In this document: positions 1 to 10,440 of the stretch, one piece after another
How the letters are laid out: each line of letters starts with the position of its first letter
Position numbering within the stretch: the first letter of the stretch is position 1
Assembly: GCA_016716885.1 (NCBI GenBank)
Contig: JADJUV010000013.1
Location: forward strand, 1 to 64,000
DNA length: 64,000 nt
Reading direction: 5' to 3'
DNA from: Candidatus Trichofilum aggregatum
Lineage (GTDB): Bacteria > Chloroflexota > Anaerolineae > Promineifilales > Promineifilaceae
The notes under the pieces: generated by a model
Told to the model about the DNA's origin: nothing
The model's database searches: none
Seen by the model: only the letters and a program-made list of their open reading frames with translations
Made by a program: the position numbers and the translations under genes

Positions 1-1
1 A

Positions 2-568
2 TACGAGAAATTCGGCTGCCGCATCTCATTTGATTTTCCTGTGCTAAAATTGTTAGACTACCAGCAGCGGTAAGACGAACTGGCGAACCATGAAAATCCA
101 TTTGCGGTGGTGGTAGCGGCTCATCTGCAAACCTTAGCCACCCGCAAAATACCATCCGCCCGCTATGTCGCCAAATTAAGCCTCGTCAAAGCATTGTACC
201 GTCGCGGTTTCAGCCGCCAGGAAATTATTGAGTTATTTCACTTCATAGATTGGATCATGATTCTGCCCCAAGAGATGAGTGAGCAGTTTAAGACAGACCT
301 GATCCGGTTTGAGGAGGAAGCCCGTATGCCTTACGTTACGAGTATTGAACGATTAGCCCTACAAAAAGGGCATCAAAAGGGTCGCCAGGAAGGGTTGCGA
401 GAGAGCATCATCGAAACGTTGCAACTGCGCTTTGAAGGAGCGACGCCGGAACTCATTGCGACTTTGGAGCAGATTCAAGAGTTGCAGGTGTTGCGCGATA
501 TTCATAAGCTGGCGGTTACGGCGACCTCGCTCACGGCTTTCACGGAACGGCTCTCTGAGTATGTCTGA
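2..568 (+). pseudogene. Rpn/PD-(D/E)XK transposase-family nuclease, C-terminal remnant
   Basis: The frame is open from the left edge but is interrupted by TAA at 71-73. After the stop it continues with NPFAVVVAAHLQT, then a helical region ending FHFIDWIMILPQE and a Lys/Gly/Gln-rich stretch (QKGHQKGRQEG). This is the usual C-terminal half of recombination-promoting nuclease (Rpn)/transposase-like proteins, which are mobile and often decayed. The catalytic N-terminal half lies outside the window. The first internal ATG/GTG-like start is at 107, but the homology runs through the stop, so I read this as one gene broken by a nonsense change or base error. It overlaps the next start by 8 bases (561-568). 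Confidence 0.75.
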
Positions 569-2290
569 TCATAAACCTGTCAGACCTGTTGGAAAGAAAA
601 GAAACCAGGCTTTTGTGTGGAGCCTGGTTTTTATTTTGCTTTTGGCAGGAGCGGGGGGCTGTACGGCGGTACCGAAGAGTGAGGCTCTACCGACCGCGGC
701 CGCAACCGCCCTTCTCCCCCCTCCCCCCCCCCCCCCCCCCCACGCCTCTGCCTTGCCCACCTTGTTACCCACCGCCACGCCACAACCTGCCCCACTCATC
801 ACCCCAACAACCGCTCCCTGGTCAGTCAGCGCGGCCGCAAACCTCCCACCTTCTCTCCGCGCGGCCGCCACCCAACTCACCACCGCCCACCCCGACCGCT
901 TCCGCTGGGCCGATACCACCACCCCCACCGACCTGCACCTCACTATCGCCGCGCCGGGTCAGCCGGTAGCCTATCCCATTGCTACCTGGCTCTATGCCGT
1001 AGCCGCCCCTTCAACAGCTACACCGACAGCCTGACCACCGCCGAACTCACCCAACTCTGGCAAAATGGCGAACTGGTCCTGACCGAAGACGGCCGCACTC
1101 CTCACCACCCTCTACGGCCCCCCCATCACCCCACCCACCTTCGTCACAGAAGAACAGGTAGGTGATACAGTCTGGCAAAGCGGCCGCTACACCCTCATCC
1201 CGTTCCACCACCTCACCCCTGAGTTGAAAGTGCTGCGGCTGGATGGGGCCGCCCCCATTGACCTGGATTTCAACCCGGCGGCTTACCCCTTGCGCCTCAC
1301 CTTTGGGCTGGCAGGGCCATCGCTGCCCGCCAATGCGTTCCGGGCGGCGTGGCAAGAGCCGGAATCGAACTGGGACGCCGACAAAATTACCCACGTTGCC
1401 ATGACGGGTGTGACCGGCACCGGGCGAGCCGTAGGCTACCAGATGGAAATCAGCGGTGTGACCTTTCCGGGCGAGGAAATCGCGCCGCTGCTGAACGCCG
1501 TAGACTTCGCCCACATGAGCCACGAAATCCCGTTCGCGCCCGATTGCCCGTTCCCTGATCCCACTGGCGGGACGACTTTTTGTGCGGATGACCGTTACCT
1601 GGAGTTGCTGACCTCGTTGGGGATTGATGTGGTGGAGATGACTGGCAACCACATCAACGATTGGGGGGAGCCAAATGTGCAGCACACCTTTGACCTGTAC
1701 GAATCGGTGGGGATGCGCTGGTTTGGCGGCGGCCGCGACCTCGCCCAGGCCCAGCAGCCCCTCACCCTCACCCACCACGACAACCCTATCGCCTTCGTGG
1801 GGTGTAACCCGGTGGGGCCATATTACGCCTGGGCCGATGTGGGGTATGGCGGGTCGAATCCCTGCCCCGATTACAGCAGCACCCTCGCCCAAATCAGCCA
1901 GCTTCGGGCCGAAGGGTATGTGGTAATCGCCACGATCCAGTATTGGGAAGATTACGCTTACACCCCGACAGCGCAGCAGCAACTGGATTTTCGCCAGTTT
2001 GCGGAGGCGGGCGCGGCCGCAGTCAGTGGCAGCCAGGGTCATCACGCCATGGGGTTCGGCTTCCACAATGGCGCATATCTCCATTACGGGCTGGGCAACC
2101 TCATCTTCGACCAGCCCCAGATGCTCGGCACGGAGCAGACCTTTATTGATGTGTACACCATTTACGACGGGCGGCTTCTCAACGTGGATTTGTGGACGGG
2201 GATGATAGATATTTGTCGCTGCGGCCCATGACCCCCGCCGAACGCCAACAGCTACTCCAATCCACCTTCCAGGCCAGCGATTGGGATTAG
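561..2290 (+). CDS. CapA/PgsA-type metallophosphatase lipoprotein (three frameshifts)
   Basis: The ATG at 561 opens a protein with a hydrophobic leader (VWSLVFILLLAGAGGC), a lipoprotein-like Cys near residue 33, and a Pro-rich linker encoded partly by a 19-base C run (723-741). The catalytic half follows. GNHIND near 1645-1662 and GSQGHHAMGF near 2029-2058 match the metal-binding motifs of the CapA family of poly-gamma-glutamate capsule proteins. One reading frame is recovered only by shifting near 1008, 1095 and 2217. The last shift restores a tail that starts MTPAERQQLLQ and ends at TAG 2288-2290. It is probably a secreted, membrane-tethered phosphoesterase acting on the envelope. The substrate is unknown. 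The shifts look like base errors, but decay is possible. Confidence 0.75.
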
Positions 2291-2471
2291 TGGGCAGTGG
2301 GGCGGGCAGCGGGGCCGGCCGGTTGGAACTAAAAATTTAACCAATAACGGATTTTCAAGCCGGACTCCCAAAAGGCCTCAGACCATGCCTGCGCGCAGTC
2401 AGGCCCACACGCTTACCTGGTTATTTCCTTAACCCCTCCCCCACCGCCTCACCGATAGCCGCCTCGCCAAT

Positions 2472-4161
2472 ATGGGCGCAACCGTCATCCATGACGCTTA
2501 CAACAACTTCAGCCACAGCTTCCACGCCATCACCTGCCGCGCTCAGGCCTGTTTTGAAGCCCGCGAATGGCATAACCATCGCGCCAACGCCCGGAACGGC
2601 TGCAACTCTTCGCCAGATCATCAACCATGTCGAAACCCAAATCCGCCATTTACTGGGCGACCGTAGCAACGACAAATTGGTGTGGGCCAGCATGAAAGCC
2701 GTCTACTCCAGCCTCATCGCCCACCGGGACGATTGGGACCTGGCCGAAACCTTCTTCAACTCCGTGACACGGCGCATCTTTGCCACCGTCGGCGTAGACC
2801 CCCAAATAGAATTCGTCGCCACCGACTTCGACTTTCCACCCACCCCTTCCCACGTAGATGTGTACCGCATCTACCAGCCCCAGGATGATTTGACCTGCCT
2901 GCTGCAACAAATCATCACCGACTACGGTTATCAGGCCCCCTTCGCCGGTCTGCCCCACGACTGCGAACTGGCGGCGCAGCAGTTACACATTCACCTGAGC
3001 GGCCGCGACATCACCCAAATTGACATGGTAAAACAACCCTTTTACCGTAGCAAAGGGGCCTATCTGGTGGGGCGCGTTTTTACCAATGGCGGCATGTTTC
3101 CTCTGGTGCTGGCAATGCTGAATGATGAGCAGGGCATTTATGTGGATAGTGTCCTGTGTGATGAGAACAGCATCAGTATTTTGTTCAGCTTTGCCCGCTC
3201 TTATTTTCATGTGGACACCCAACGCCCCTTTGATCTGGTGCAATTCATCCGCTCCCTCATCCCCCAGAAACGTAGTGCCGAAATTTATATCTCCCTGGGG
3301 TACAACAAACATGGCAAAACAGAGCTATACCGCAACATGCTGCAACACTCCGCCCAATCAGCGGCTCAATTTGAGATTGCGCCGGGGCAGCGCGGCATGG
3401 TCATGATCGTATTCACAATGCCCGATTACGATCTGGTGTTCAAAATCATCAAGGATCGGTTTAGCTACCCGAAGCGTACCACGCGCCGCGAGGTAATCGC
3501 GCAATATGAAATGGTGTTCCGGCATGATCGGGCGGGGCGGCTGATTGACGCGCAGACGTTTGAGCATCTGCAATTTCCACGCGCCCAGTTTGCGCCGGAT
3601 TTGCTGCGGGAATTGCTGGAGATTGCGGGGCAGACGGTGCATGTGGAAGGGGATTCGGTGGTAATCCGCCATGTGTATGTGGAGCGGCGCGTCATGCCGT
3701 TGGATTTGTACCTGCAAGAGATGCCGCATGAGGACGCGGCCGCAGCCGTACTCGACTATGGTCAGGCCATTAAAGATTTGGCGGCCACAAATATCTTCCC
3801 TGGCGATATGCTGCTGAAGAATTTTGGGGTGACGGGGCGCGGCCGCGTGGTATTTTATGATTACGACGAATTGCGGCCGCTCACCGAATGCCGCTTCCGC
3901 CACTTCCCCGCTTCCCACTCCTACGACGACGAACTCGCCGACGAACCCTGGTTCCACATCGGCGAAAACGACGTGTTCCCCCAAGAGTTTCTCCGCTTCA
4001 TGGGGCTGCCCCTCATCCTGCAAGATATCTTCGTGAACAAACACGGCGACCTGCTGGATGTCGCTTACTGGCACGACATCCAGACCCGGCTAGAGTCCGG
4101 CGAACTCATCAGCATTATCCCCTACACCGACAACCAACGCCTTCGGCGGATGACAGGGTGA
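2472..4161 (+). CDS. aceK: Isocitrate dehydrogenase kinase/phosphatase AceK (N-terminal frameshifts)
   Basis: The bifunctional enzyme phosphorylates and dephosphorylates isocitrate dehydrogenase and so directs carbon into the glyoxylate shunt. Strongly diagnostic stretches are NKHGKTELYRNMLQH, APGQRGMVMIVFTMP, VIKDRF-like KIIKDRFSYP, YGQAIKDLAATNIFPGDML and VVFYDYDELRPLTE. The family's N-terminus (DAYNNFSHSFHAIT and RAQACFEAREW) is in a different frame, from ATG 2472. Two one-base losses near 2590 and 2615 are needed to join it to the frame that runs to 4161. The total length, about 562 residues, is normal. AceK is best known in Proteobacteria. Its position next to a fatty-acid oxidation block suits growth on C2 units. 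No aceA or aceB is visible here. Confidence 0.9.
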
Positions 4162-4329
4162 CAAGGTGACAGGGTGACAAAAGGAATGGTTAATGGTCAA
4201 TGGTCAATTGTCAATGGCTAATGATTTGCCCAATCTCTCACATCTCCCATCTCTCAGTCCCTCTCAGTCTCCCAATCTCTCAGTCTCCCAATCTCCACTC
4301 CCAATTTGACGCACCGTGTCAAATTCCCC
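4162..4329. repeat. Word-repeat tract between aceK and the tetR promoter
   Basis: No gene is visible. Positions 4186-4225 repeat a degenerate word of the type AATGGTCAATGG. Positions 4230-4312 repeat TCTCAATCTCTCAGTC-like words on one strand. A second patch of the same word lies at 4412-4482, where the purine strand (GAGAGTGAGAGACTAAG) follows the pyrimidine strand and can fold back on it. Confidence 0.7.
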
Positions 4330-4358
4330 TTGACAACCCCTAAAACTGTGGGTAATAA
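4330..4358 (+). promoter_or_regulatory. Sigma-70-type promoter for the TetR gene
   Basis: TTGACA at 4330-4335 is a perfect -35 box. It is followed by a 17-base spacer and TAATAA(T) at 4353-4359 as the -10 box. It faces the TetR gene, whose ATG is at 4507, so the leader would be about 140 bases long. Confidence 0.75.
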
Positions 4359-4359
4359 T

Positions 4360-4392
4360 TGAGCGTGTACTCAGTTTTTGAGTTTGCACTCA
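4360..4392. promoter_or_regulatory. Twin palindromic operator TGAG-N6-CTCA
   Basis: Two 14-bp palindromes, TGAGCGTGTACTCA (4360-4373) and TGAGTTTGCACTCA (4379-4392), share the pattern TGAGyktGyACTCA. Their starts are 19 bp apart, close to two helical turns. They begin directly after the -10 box of the promoter in front of the TetR gene. This geometry suits a TetR dimer pair that blocks its own promoter. Confidence 0.65.
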
Positions 4393-4506
4393 TTTAACAC
4401 CGTAGAACGTACCCCAGTCTCTCAATCTCTCAATCTCTTAGTCTCCCCGGCAAGAGAGTGAGAGACTAAGTGACTGGAGACTACGCACCACGTCAAGGGG
4501 GTCACG

Positions 4507-5139
4507 ATGCTGGACACTCCACCAGCTACCCGGCGCGAACGGCGCGCTGAGGCCCGTCGAACGCAAATCCTGTCCGCGGCCGCGACTGTTTTCAGTCGTA
4601 AAGGGTATGAACGCGCCACCACCCGGGAAATTGCGGCCGCGGCCGATGTCTCCGAAGGAACCCTCTACAACTACTTTGCCACCAAGCGGGATTTACTTGT
4701 CGGCGTGGCCCAAAACTATGCCGATGAGGTCACGGGAGCCATCACCGAAAGCACCGCTGAAGACATAGACACCCTCGTGGCCCAACTGATCGCTAACCGC
4801 TTCCGCCACCGGCAGGAGCGTCGTTTGTTTATGCTCTTCCTGCAAGAAGCGCATCTCAACCGGGACGTATACCAGTTTTACGTCCAGGAAGCCCTCGCCC
4901 GCATCATCAGCGACACCGAAAAATTGATTCAAACCGCCATAGACAATGGCAAAATGCGCCCGGTTGACCCCGGTTTGGCCGCCCGCACCATCAGCGCGAC
5001 CATCATGGGTTTCTCCGTCATGTTCGAGTTCAGCGACGCCCTCTGGGACGGCCTCAAACGCAAAGACGGCCAACCCATCACTGCCGATTGGCTAGGCGGG
5101 CAGGTGGCGGATTTGTTTTTACATGGACTAGAGAAGTAG
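4507..5139 (+). CDS. TetR/AcrR-family transcriptional regulator
   Basis: The 210-residue protein has a TetR_N helix-turn-helix at about residues 18-63. It starts RTQILSAAATVFSRKGY, continues TTREIAAAADVSEGTLYNYF and ends TKRDLL. The C-terminal domain is the usual variable all-helical ligand-binding dimer domain. The gene sits behind a strong promoter and a double TGAG-N6-CTCA site, which points to autoregulation. Genes for acyl-CoA dehydrogenases follow after folP, so an acyl-CoA or other lipid ligand is plausible, but no ligand can be read from the sequence. Two GCGGCCGC octamers (4576, 4633) lie inside the helix-turn-helix coding part. Confidence 0.9.
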   Translation: MLDTPPATRRERRAEARRTQILSAAATVFSRKGYERATTREIAAAADVSEGTLYNYFATKRDLLVGVAQNYADEVTGAITESTAEDIDTLVAQLIANRFRHRQERRLFMLFLQEAHLNRDVYQFYVQEALARIISDTEKLIQTAIDNGKMRPVDPGLAARTISATIMGFSVMFEFSDALWDGLKRKDGQPITADWLGGQVADLFLHGLEK

Positions 5140-5216
5140 TGTATTGGTGTATTAGTGTATAGATTCCAATATACAGTATCCAATATACCAATCTACCAAT
5201 ATACCAATCTACCAAG
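5139..5216. repeat. Word repeat of CCAATATACCAATCTA type
   Basis: About 78 bases of AT-rich degenerate words (GTGTATTAGTGTATAG, then CAATATACCAATCTACC) separate the TetR gene from folP. The two halves are roughly complementary (TGTATTGG-like against CCAATATA-like), so the tract can fold back. Confidence 0.6.
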
Positions 5217-5228
5217 TCCAATAGCCTT

Positions 5229-6089
5229 ATGTTCACCTGGCACACCCGCACCTTCATCATGGGCATCCTCAACATCACGCCGGATAGTTTTTCCGGGGAT
5301 GGGTTATGGCACGAGGGGGATGTGATCGCGGCCGCGGCCGCGCAAGCCCAACAATTTGTCGCCGACGGGGCCGACATCCTCGACATCGGTGCGGAAAGTA
5401 CCCGGCCCGGCAGTACCCCTGTCACCGCCAAGGAAGAGCTGGCCCGTGTCATTCCCATCGTCAAAGCGGTGCGCCCAGTCGTGCCTGTGCCCATCTCCAT
5501 TGACACCTACCGCGCCGAGGTCGCCCGCGCCGCGTTAGACGCCGGAGCCAACTGGGTCAACGATGTCTGGGGGTTGCGAATGGACGACCAAATGGCTCGA
5601 TTGGTAGCCGAGCGGGGTTGTCCGGTGGTTATCATGCACAACCGCAGCCAACCCAAAGACGCCCATCAGGAAGAACGGTTGGGGGGGCGTTATGTAGGGG
5701 TGCATTACGACGATCTCTTCGAGGACATCACTCGTGAGTTGCAGGCAAGCATCGCCCTGGCCCATACCGCCGGTATCAAAGACGAGCAGATCATCCTCGA
5801 TCCCGGCATCGGCTTCGGCAAAACCGTGCCCCAAAACCTGCAACTGCTCAACGGCATTCACCATTTCAAAAGCCTGGGCTACCCCCTGCTCATTGGCGCA
5901 TCGCGCAAATCATTCATCGGCTACACCCTGGACTTACCCCCCGATGAACGAGTTGAAGGCACAGCCGCCACCGTCGCCATCGCCATCGCTCGCGGCGCAG
6001 ACATCATCCGCGTGCATGATGTGAAGGTGATGGCCCGGGTAGCGAAAATGACAGATGCCATTGTCAAAGGACTGAGTGAAAAGGACTGA
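5229..6089 (+). CDS. folP: Dihydropteroate synthase
   Basis: FolP condenses 6-hydroxymethyl-7,8-dihydropterin pyrophosphate with p-aminobenzoate in folate synthesis. The 286-residue TIM barrel is intact. MGILNITPDSFSGDG near the N-terminus is the first pterin-binding signature, DIGAESTRPGS is the second, and DPGIGFGKT and GASRKSFIG follow in the usual order. The ATG at 5229 lies eight residues before the conserved strand, and no strong ribosome site is seen. Two overlapping octamers at 5328 and 5334 encode an Ala run (IAAAAAQ), where the family tolerates variation. The partner folK is about 45 kb away at 50257-50744. Confidence 0.95.
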   Translation: MFTWHTRTFIMGILNITPDSFSGDGLWHEGDVIAAAAAQAQQFVADGADILDIGAESTRPGSTPVTAKEELARVIPIVKAVRPVVPVPISIDTYRAEVARAALDAGANWVNDVWGLRMDDQMARLVAERGCPVVIMHNRSQPKDAHQEERLGGRYVGVHYDDLFEDITRELQASIALAHTAGIKDEQIILDPGIGFGKTVPQNLQLLNGIHHFKSLGYPLLIGASRKSFIGYTLDLPPDERVEGTAATVAIAIARGADIIRVHDVKVMARVAKMTDAIVKGLSEKD

Positions 6090-6114
6090 GGACTGAGGAA
6101 AAAATAGCGAGTGG

Positions 6115-6180
6115 GCAAATCCTACTGCTCACTGCTCACTGCTTACTGCTTACTGACTACTGACTACTGATTACTGAACA
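6115..6180. repeat. Word repeat CACTGCTTACTGACTACTGA
   Basis: Tandem degenerate words (CTGCTCACTG, CTTACTG, CTACTGA) fill the gap between folP and the first acyl-CoA dehydrogenase. The same vocabulary returns at 8632-8700. Confidence 0.6.
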
Positions 6181-6191
6181 TGAGGTGAATT

Positions 6192-7283
6192 ATGTTGGAT
6201 TTTCGGTTGGATGAAGAGCAGAAAATGTTGACAGACACCATCCACCGCTTCAGTGAGGAGCGGGTGCGGAAGGTGTTTCGTCATGCCGACGAGGATGGCA
6301 AAATCCCGGCGGATGTGTTGAAGGCGGGGTGGGAGATCGGTGTATTGCCCTCTTTCATCCCCGAAGAATTGGGTGGGTTTGGTGGCCCGTCGGCGGTCAC
6401 GGCGGCGGTGGCTTATGAGGAGTTTGCCTTCGGCGACCTGGCCATTGCCCTGAACATCCTCGGCCCCAGTGCGGTGGCGATGGCGGTGCTGCGGGCGGGC
6501 ACGGAAGCGCAGAAAGAGGCCCACCTGCCGCTGTTTTGTGAGGAGAAGTTGCCCAGGGTCGCGGCCGCGATCACCGAACCCACCATCCTCTATGACCCGT
6601 ATGACCTCAAAACCACCGCCACCCCCGACGGGGATGACGTGGTCCTCAACGGCGTCAAATCCGTCGTCCCCCTGGCCGACCAGGCGGATACCTTCCTCGT
6701 CTATGTCAACGAAGGCGGCCAAACCCAGGCCTACTTCGTCCCCGCTGACGCTCCTGGCCTGAAGTTGGGCGACCGGGACAAGCTGATGGGCATTCGGGCC
6801 TTACCCACCTTCAAACTCCACCTGGACAACGTGCGTGTGCCGGTCGAGAACCGCCTGGGTGGGGATGCGGGCATCAATTTTGGCCTGCTCCTCAACTACA
6901 GCCGGGTCGCTATGGCCGCCATGGCCGTTGGCGTGGCCCGTGCCGGTTACGAATACGCCCGCGAATATGCCAAACAACGCGTGCAGTTCGGTGAACCCAT
7001 CGCCCATCGCCAATCCATCGCCTTTATGCTGGCGGAGATGGCGATTGATATTGACGGGGCACGGGTGATGCTCTGGGAAGCGGCCTGGAAGCTGGATCAG
7101 GGGCAAGAAGCGACGCAGGAAGTCACCGTATTGAAACATTTTGTGGATGATATGGTGATGACGGTGGCCGACCGTGCCCTGCAAACTCTGGGCGGTTACG
7201 GCTACATCCGCGAGTACCCGGTGGAACTGTGGTTCCGCAATGCCCGTGGGTTTGCGACGTTTGATGGGTTGGCGAGTGCATGA
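6192..7283 (+). CDS. Acyl-CoA dehydrogenase, short C-terminus variant
   Basis: This flavoenzyme introduces the alpha-beta double bond into acyl-CoA. The 363-residue protein has the N-terminal helical domain, the middle beta domain (AAAITEPTILYDPYDL and VVLNGVKSVVP) and the C-terminal helical domain with AKQRVQFGEPIAHRQS and LQTLGGYGYIREYPVELW. It ends ATFDGLASA, so the usual YEGT tail that carries the common catalytic Glu is absent here (FDGL in its place). Shortened ACADs that pair with a normal partner exist, and the next gene has a normal tail. Together they may form a heteromer or two specificities. The ATG follows GAGGTGAATT. Confidence 0.9.
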   Translation: MLDFRLDEEQKMLTDTIHRFSEERVRKVFRHADEDGKIPADVLKAGWEIGVLPSFIPEELGGFGGPSAVTAAVAYEEFAFGDLAIALNILGPSAVAMAVLRAGTEAQKEAHLPLFCEEKLPRVAAAITEPTILYDPYDLKTTATPDGDDVVLNGVKSVVPLADQADTFLVYVNEGGQTQAYFVPADAPGLKLGDRDKLMGIRALPTFKLHLDNVRVPVENRLGGDAGINFGLLLNYSRVAMAAMAVGVARAGYEYAREYAKQRVQFGEPIAHRQSIAFMLAEMAIDIDGARVMLWEAAWKLDQGQEATQEVTVLKHFVDDMVMTVADRALQTLGGYGYIREYPVELWFRNARGFATFDGLASA

Positions 7284-7354
7284 GAAAGAGACTGAGAGAC
7301 TAAGAGAGTGAGAGATTACTGCATAGAGTCTCTCAATCTCTCAGTCTCTTAATC
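7284..7354. repeat. Fold-back word repeat GAGAGACTAAGAGAGTGAGA / TCTCTCAATCTCTCAGTC
   Basis: A purine-rich left arm and a complementary pyrimidine-rich right arm flank TACTGCATAG. The unit can form a long imperfect hairpin about 20 bases before the next start. The same words occur at 4230-4312, 4412-4482 and 53651-53708. Confidence 0.7.
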
Positions 7355-7375
7355 TCCTCCTAAAGAGGTAAAGCC

Positions 7376-8629
<1,254 letters not shown>

Positions 8630-8631
8630 GA

Positions 8632-8704
8632 AGTTATCAGTGAGCAGTGAGCAATCTTTACTCTTTCACTGATAACTGCTCACTGCTTACTGTTCACTAT
8701 CCTT
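8632..8704. repeat. Fold-back word repeat TGAGCAGTGAGCA / TGCTCACTGCTTACTG
   Basis: The left arm (AGTGAGCAGTGAGCA) is complementary to the right arm (TGCTCACTGCTTACTG) around CTTTACTCTTTCAC. It ends just before the AGGAGG of the next gene and shares its words with 6115-6180. Confidence 0.65.
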
Positions 8705-8715
8705 CAGGAGGAACC

Positions 8716-9484
8716 ATGTCACAATTTGATCTCAGTGGGAAAGTTGCCATTGTCTCGGGCGGGTCGCGGGGGATTGGTGAGGCGATTGCGCGGGCGTATG
8801 CGGCCGCGGGAGCGAATGTGGTTATCAGTAGCCGCAAACTGGCGAGTGTGGCCCCGGTGGCTGAGGCGATCAATGGGTTGGGTCGCGGCCGCGCCTTAGC
8901 CGTCGAAGCTCATGCGGGACAGAGCGCGGCCGCGCAAAACCTCGTGGCTCAGGCCGTAGAGACGTTTGGCCGGGTAGATATTGCCGTCAACAACGCCGCC
9001 ACCAACCCCCACTTCGGCCCCATGCTCTCGGCCCAGGAATCCCACTGGGACAAAATTGTGGAAGTGAATTTGAAGGGGTACTTCTTTTTGGCGCAAGCGG
9101 CCGCGTTGCAAATGCAAAAACAAGGCGCAAGGCGGCAAAATCATCAACATCGCTTCCGTCGCCGGGCTGAAACCGGGGCCATTCATGGGCGTCTACAGCG
9201 TCAGCAAAGCCGGTGTCATCATGATGACCCAGGTCCTCGCCGTCGAACTGGCCGCCGACAACATCCAGGTCAACGCCATTGCCCCCGGCTTCATCAAAAC
9301 CAAATTCAGTTCGGCCATCTGGAGCAACGAACCGATCAACGACGGCGTCATCCAAAAAACCCCGGCGGGCCGCATCGCCGACCCGGAAGAGCTGACCGGC
9401 ATCGCCCTTTACCTGGCCGCGGCCGCGTCCAGCTTCACCACCGGCACCGTTTTCACCGTAGACGGCGGGTATATTCTGACGTAG
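8716..9484 (+). CDS. Short-chain dehydrogenase/reductase (one frameshift)
   Basis: A classical NAD(P)-dependent SDR of about 255 residues. The Rossmann glycine motif (SGGSRGIGEAIARAY), NNAATNP, the catalytic Ser stretch (KIINIASVAG) and YSVSK with catalytic Tyr and Lys are all present, as is the GTVFTVDGGY tail. The second half lies one frame over. An extra base near 9128 (GCGCAAGGCGG) breaks the frame between residues about 137 and 140. ATG 8716 is chosen because AGGAGG sits at 8706-8712. It follows the two ACAD genes and precedes fadN, so it may reduce or oxidise an acyl intermediate. Four octamers lie in the first 400 bases. Confidence 0.85.
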
Positions 9485-9536
9485 CATATTGAGGCAGATA
9501 GAACTTGATGATGAAGTACGCAAGGAGAGGTGAGAT

Positions 9537-9788
9537 ATGACTGTCAAAACCTATGAAGGCCGAGTCCAACAAGGGCAAATTCGGTTCAAAGATGCGCCCA
9601 CACTGCCAGAAGGAACTGTCGTTTATGTGGTTGTCCCAGAAAAACGAGTCTCAGCTATCGATCCGACCCCTGAACAAATCGCCCTTATGATTCGGGAATC
9701 CCTCGATCAATATGCCGCAGGCGACGTTTATGAAATCGAGAGTGCAGAAGACCTCGAACGGCTGATCAATGAAATGAAACTCACTTGA
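9537..9788 (+). CDS. Probable antitoxin, unclassified
   Basis: This acidic protein of 83 residues starts with a short beta-rich part (TYEGRVQQGQIRFKD) and LPEGTVVYVVVPE, which resembles the swapped-hairpin DNA-binding fold of AbrB-like or similar antitoxins. It has a helical acidic tail (EIESAEDLERLINEM). GAGAGGTGAG precedes the ATG. It ends 12 bases before a RelE/ParE-like gene, the normal antitoxin-toxin order. I cannot place it in a named family. It has no GCGGCCGC octamer, unlike most genes here. Confidence 0.65.
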   Translation: MTVKTYEGRVQQGQIRFKDAPTLPEGTVVYVVVPEKRVSAIDPTPEQIALMIRESLDQYAAGDVYEIESAEDLERLINEMKLT

Positions 9789-9800
9789 ACAGGTTCACGA

Positions 9801-10147
9801 ATGAAAGTCATCACTACCCGAGATTTTATGGATAGAGTTGAAGAACTTTTGCAACTCTACCCCAGTATCATTTCCGATCTCGCCCCTGTGATAGCCCAAA
9901 TAAAACGAGGAGACACACCGGGGATCGTATTTCACGAGTAGGTGGTCGGCTTGTTTACAAAGTGCGCGTTCCGAATCGGGATGCCCAACGAGGCAAAAGC
10001 GGGGGATATCGTGTTATCTACTATCTCGTAGATGGTGAAAAACGACTGTTACTGACCATATACAGCAAATCAGAGCGACAGGATATTTCTCCAGAGGAGA
10101 TAGTGGCCGTTCTACGAAAGTGGGAGTCAGATCAAAAACAGCAATAA
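9801..10147 (+). CDS. RelE/ParE-superfamily toxin (one frameshift)
   Basis: The first frame reads MKVITTRDFMDRVEELLQLY and stops at 9941 after losing a base in a G run (CCGGGGATC near 9920). The next frame continues with GRLVYKVRVPNRD, GKSGGYRVIYYL and LLLTIYSKSERQDIS, the core strands of RelE-like mRNA interferases and their relatives. The rejoined protein has about 115 residues, normal for the family. It pairs with the small acidic gene ending at 9788. Whether the toxin is live depends on whether the missing G is real. It has no octamer, so recent acquisition is possible. Confidence 0.75.
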
Positions 10148-10440
10148 GTTTTGTGAGTGAGCTGTTTATCTCTGGCGCAATCCGTTTCACGTTCGCATTC
10201 CACGCAGTTGTATATTAAGAAAATAACCAAGTAATAGCCGTGTCATTCTGACCCTTCGACTGCGCCAGGGCAGGCTGTCTTCGAGGAAGAATCCCCACCG
10301 AGCTAGATTAACGGATGCTTCGGGGCCTCAGCATGACATTCCCGTTACCGGTCAAATTTTAAGATGCAAGAGCGTGGGAATGAGCTTAATAACCAATAAT
10401 CAATAACCAATACACCCATAACCTTTTGAGGAGAACCACT
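10148..10440. repeat. Intergenic repeats upstream of fadN
   Basis: No gene is visible. Positions 10240-10347 carry an element with TGTCATTCTGACCCTTCGAC on one side and CAGCATGACATTCC on the other; the ends are roughly complementary. A related piece (TTCTTCGCTCCGAAGACTTC) lies at 14264-14332. Positions 10388-10425 repeat AATAACCAATA words just before the fadN ribosome site. Confidence 0.55.

Noticed and set aside
569..943. Minus-strand open frame with Gly-rich protein opposite the capA-like linker
   Set aside because: It is the complement of the Pro-rich linker and C run. It has no ribosome site or family match.
1047..2084. 345-codon minus-strand frame
   Set aside because: It mirrors the CapA-like gene, whose conserved motifs are on the plus strand.
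3358..4074. 238-codon minus-strand frame
   Set aside because: Shadow of aceK; no recognisable domain.
4162..4482. CRISPR-like repeats in the gap
   Set aside because: Units are degenerate, adjacent and without constant-length spacers, and no cas gene is present.
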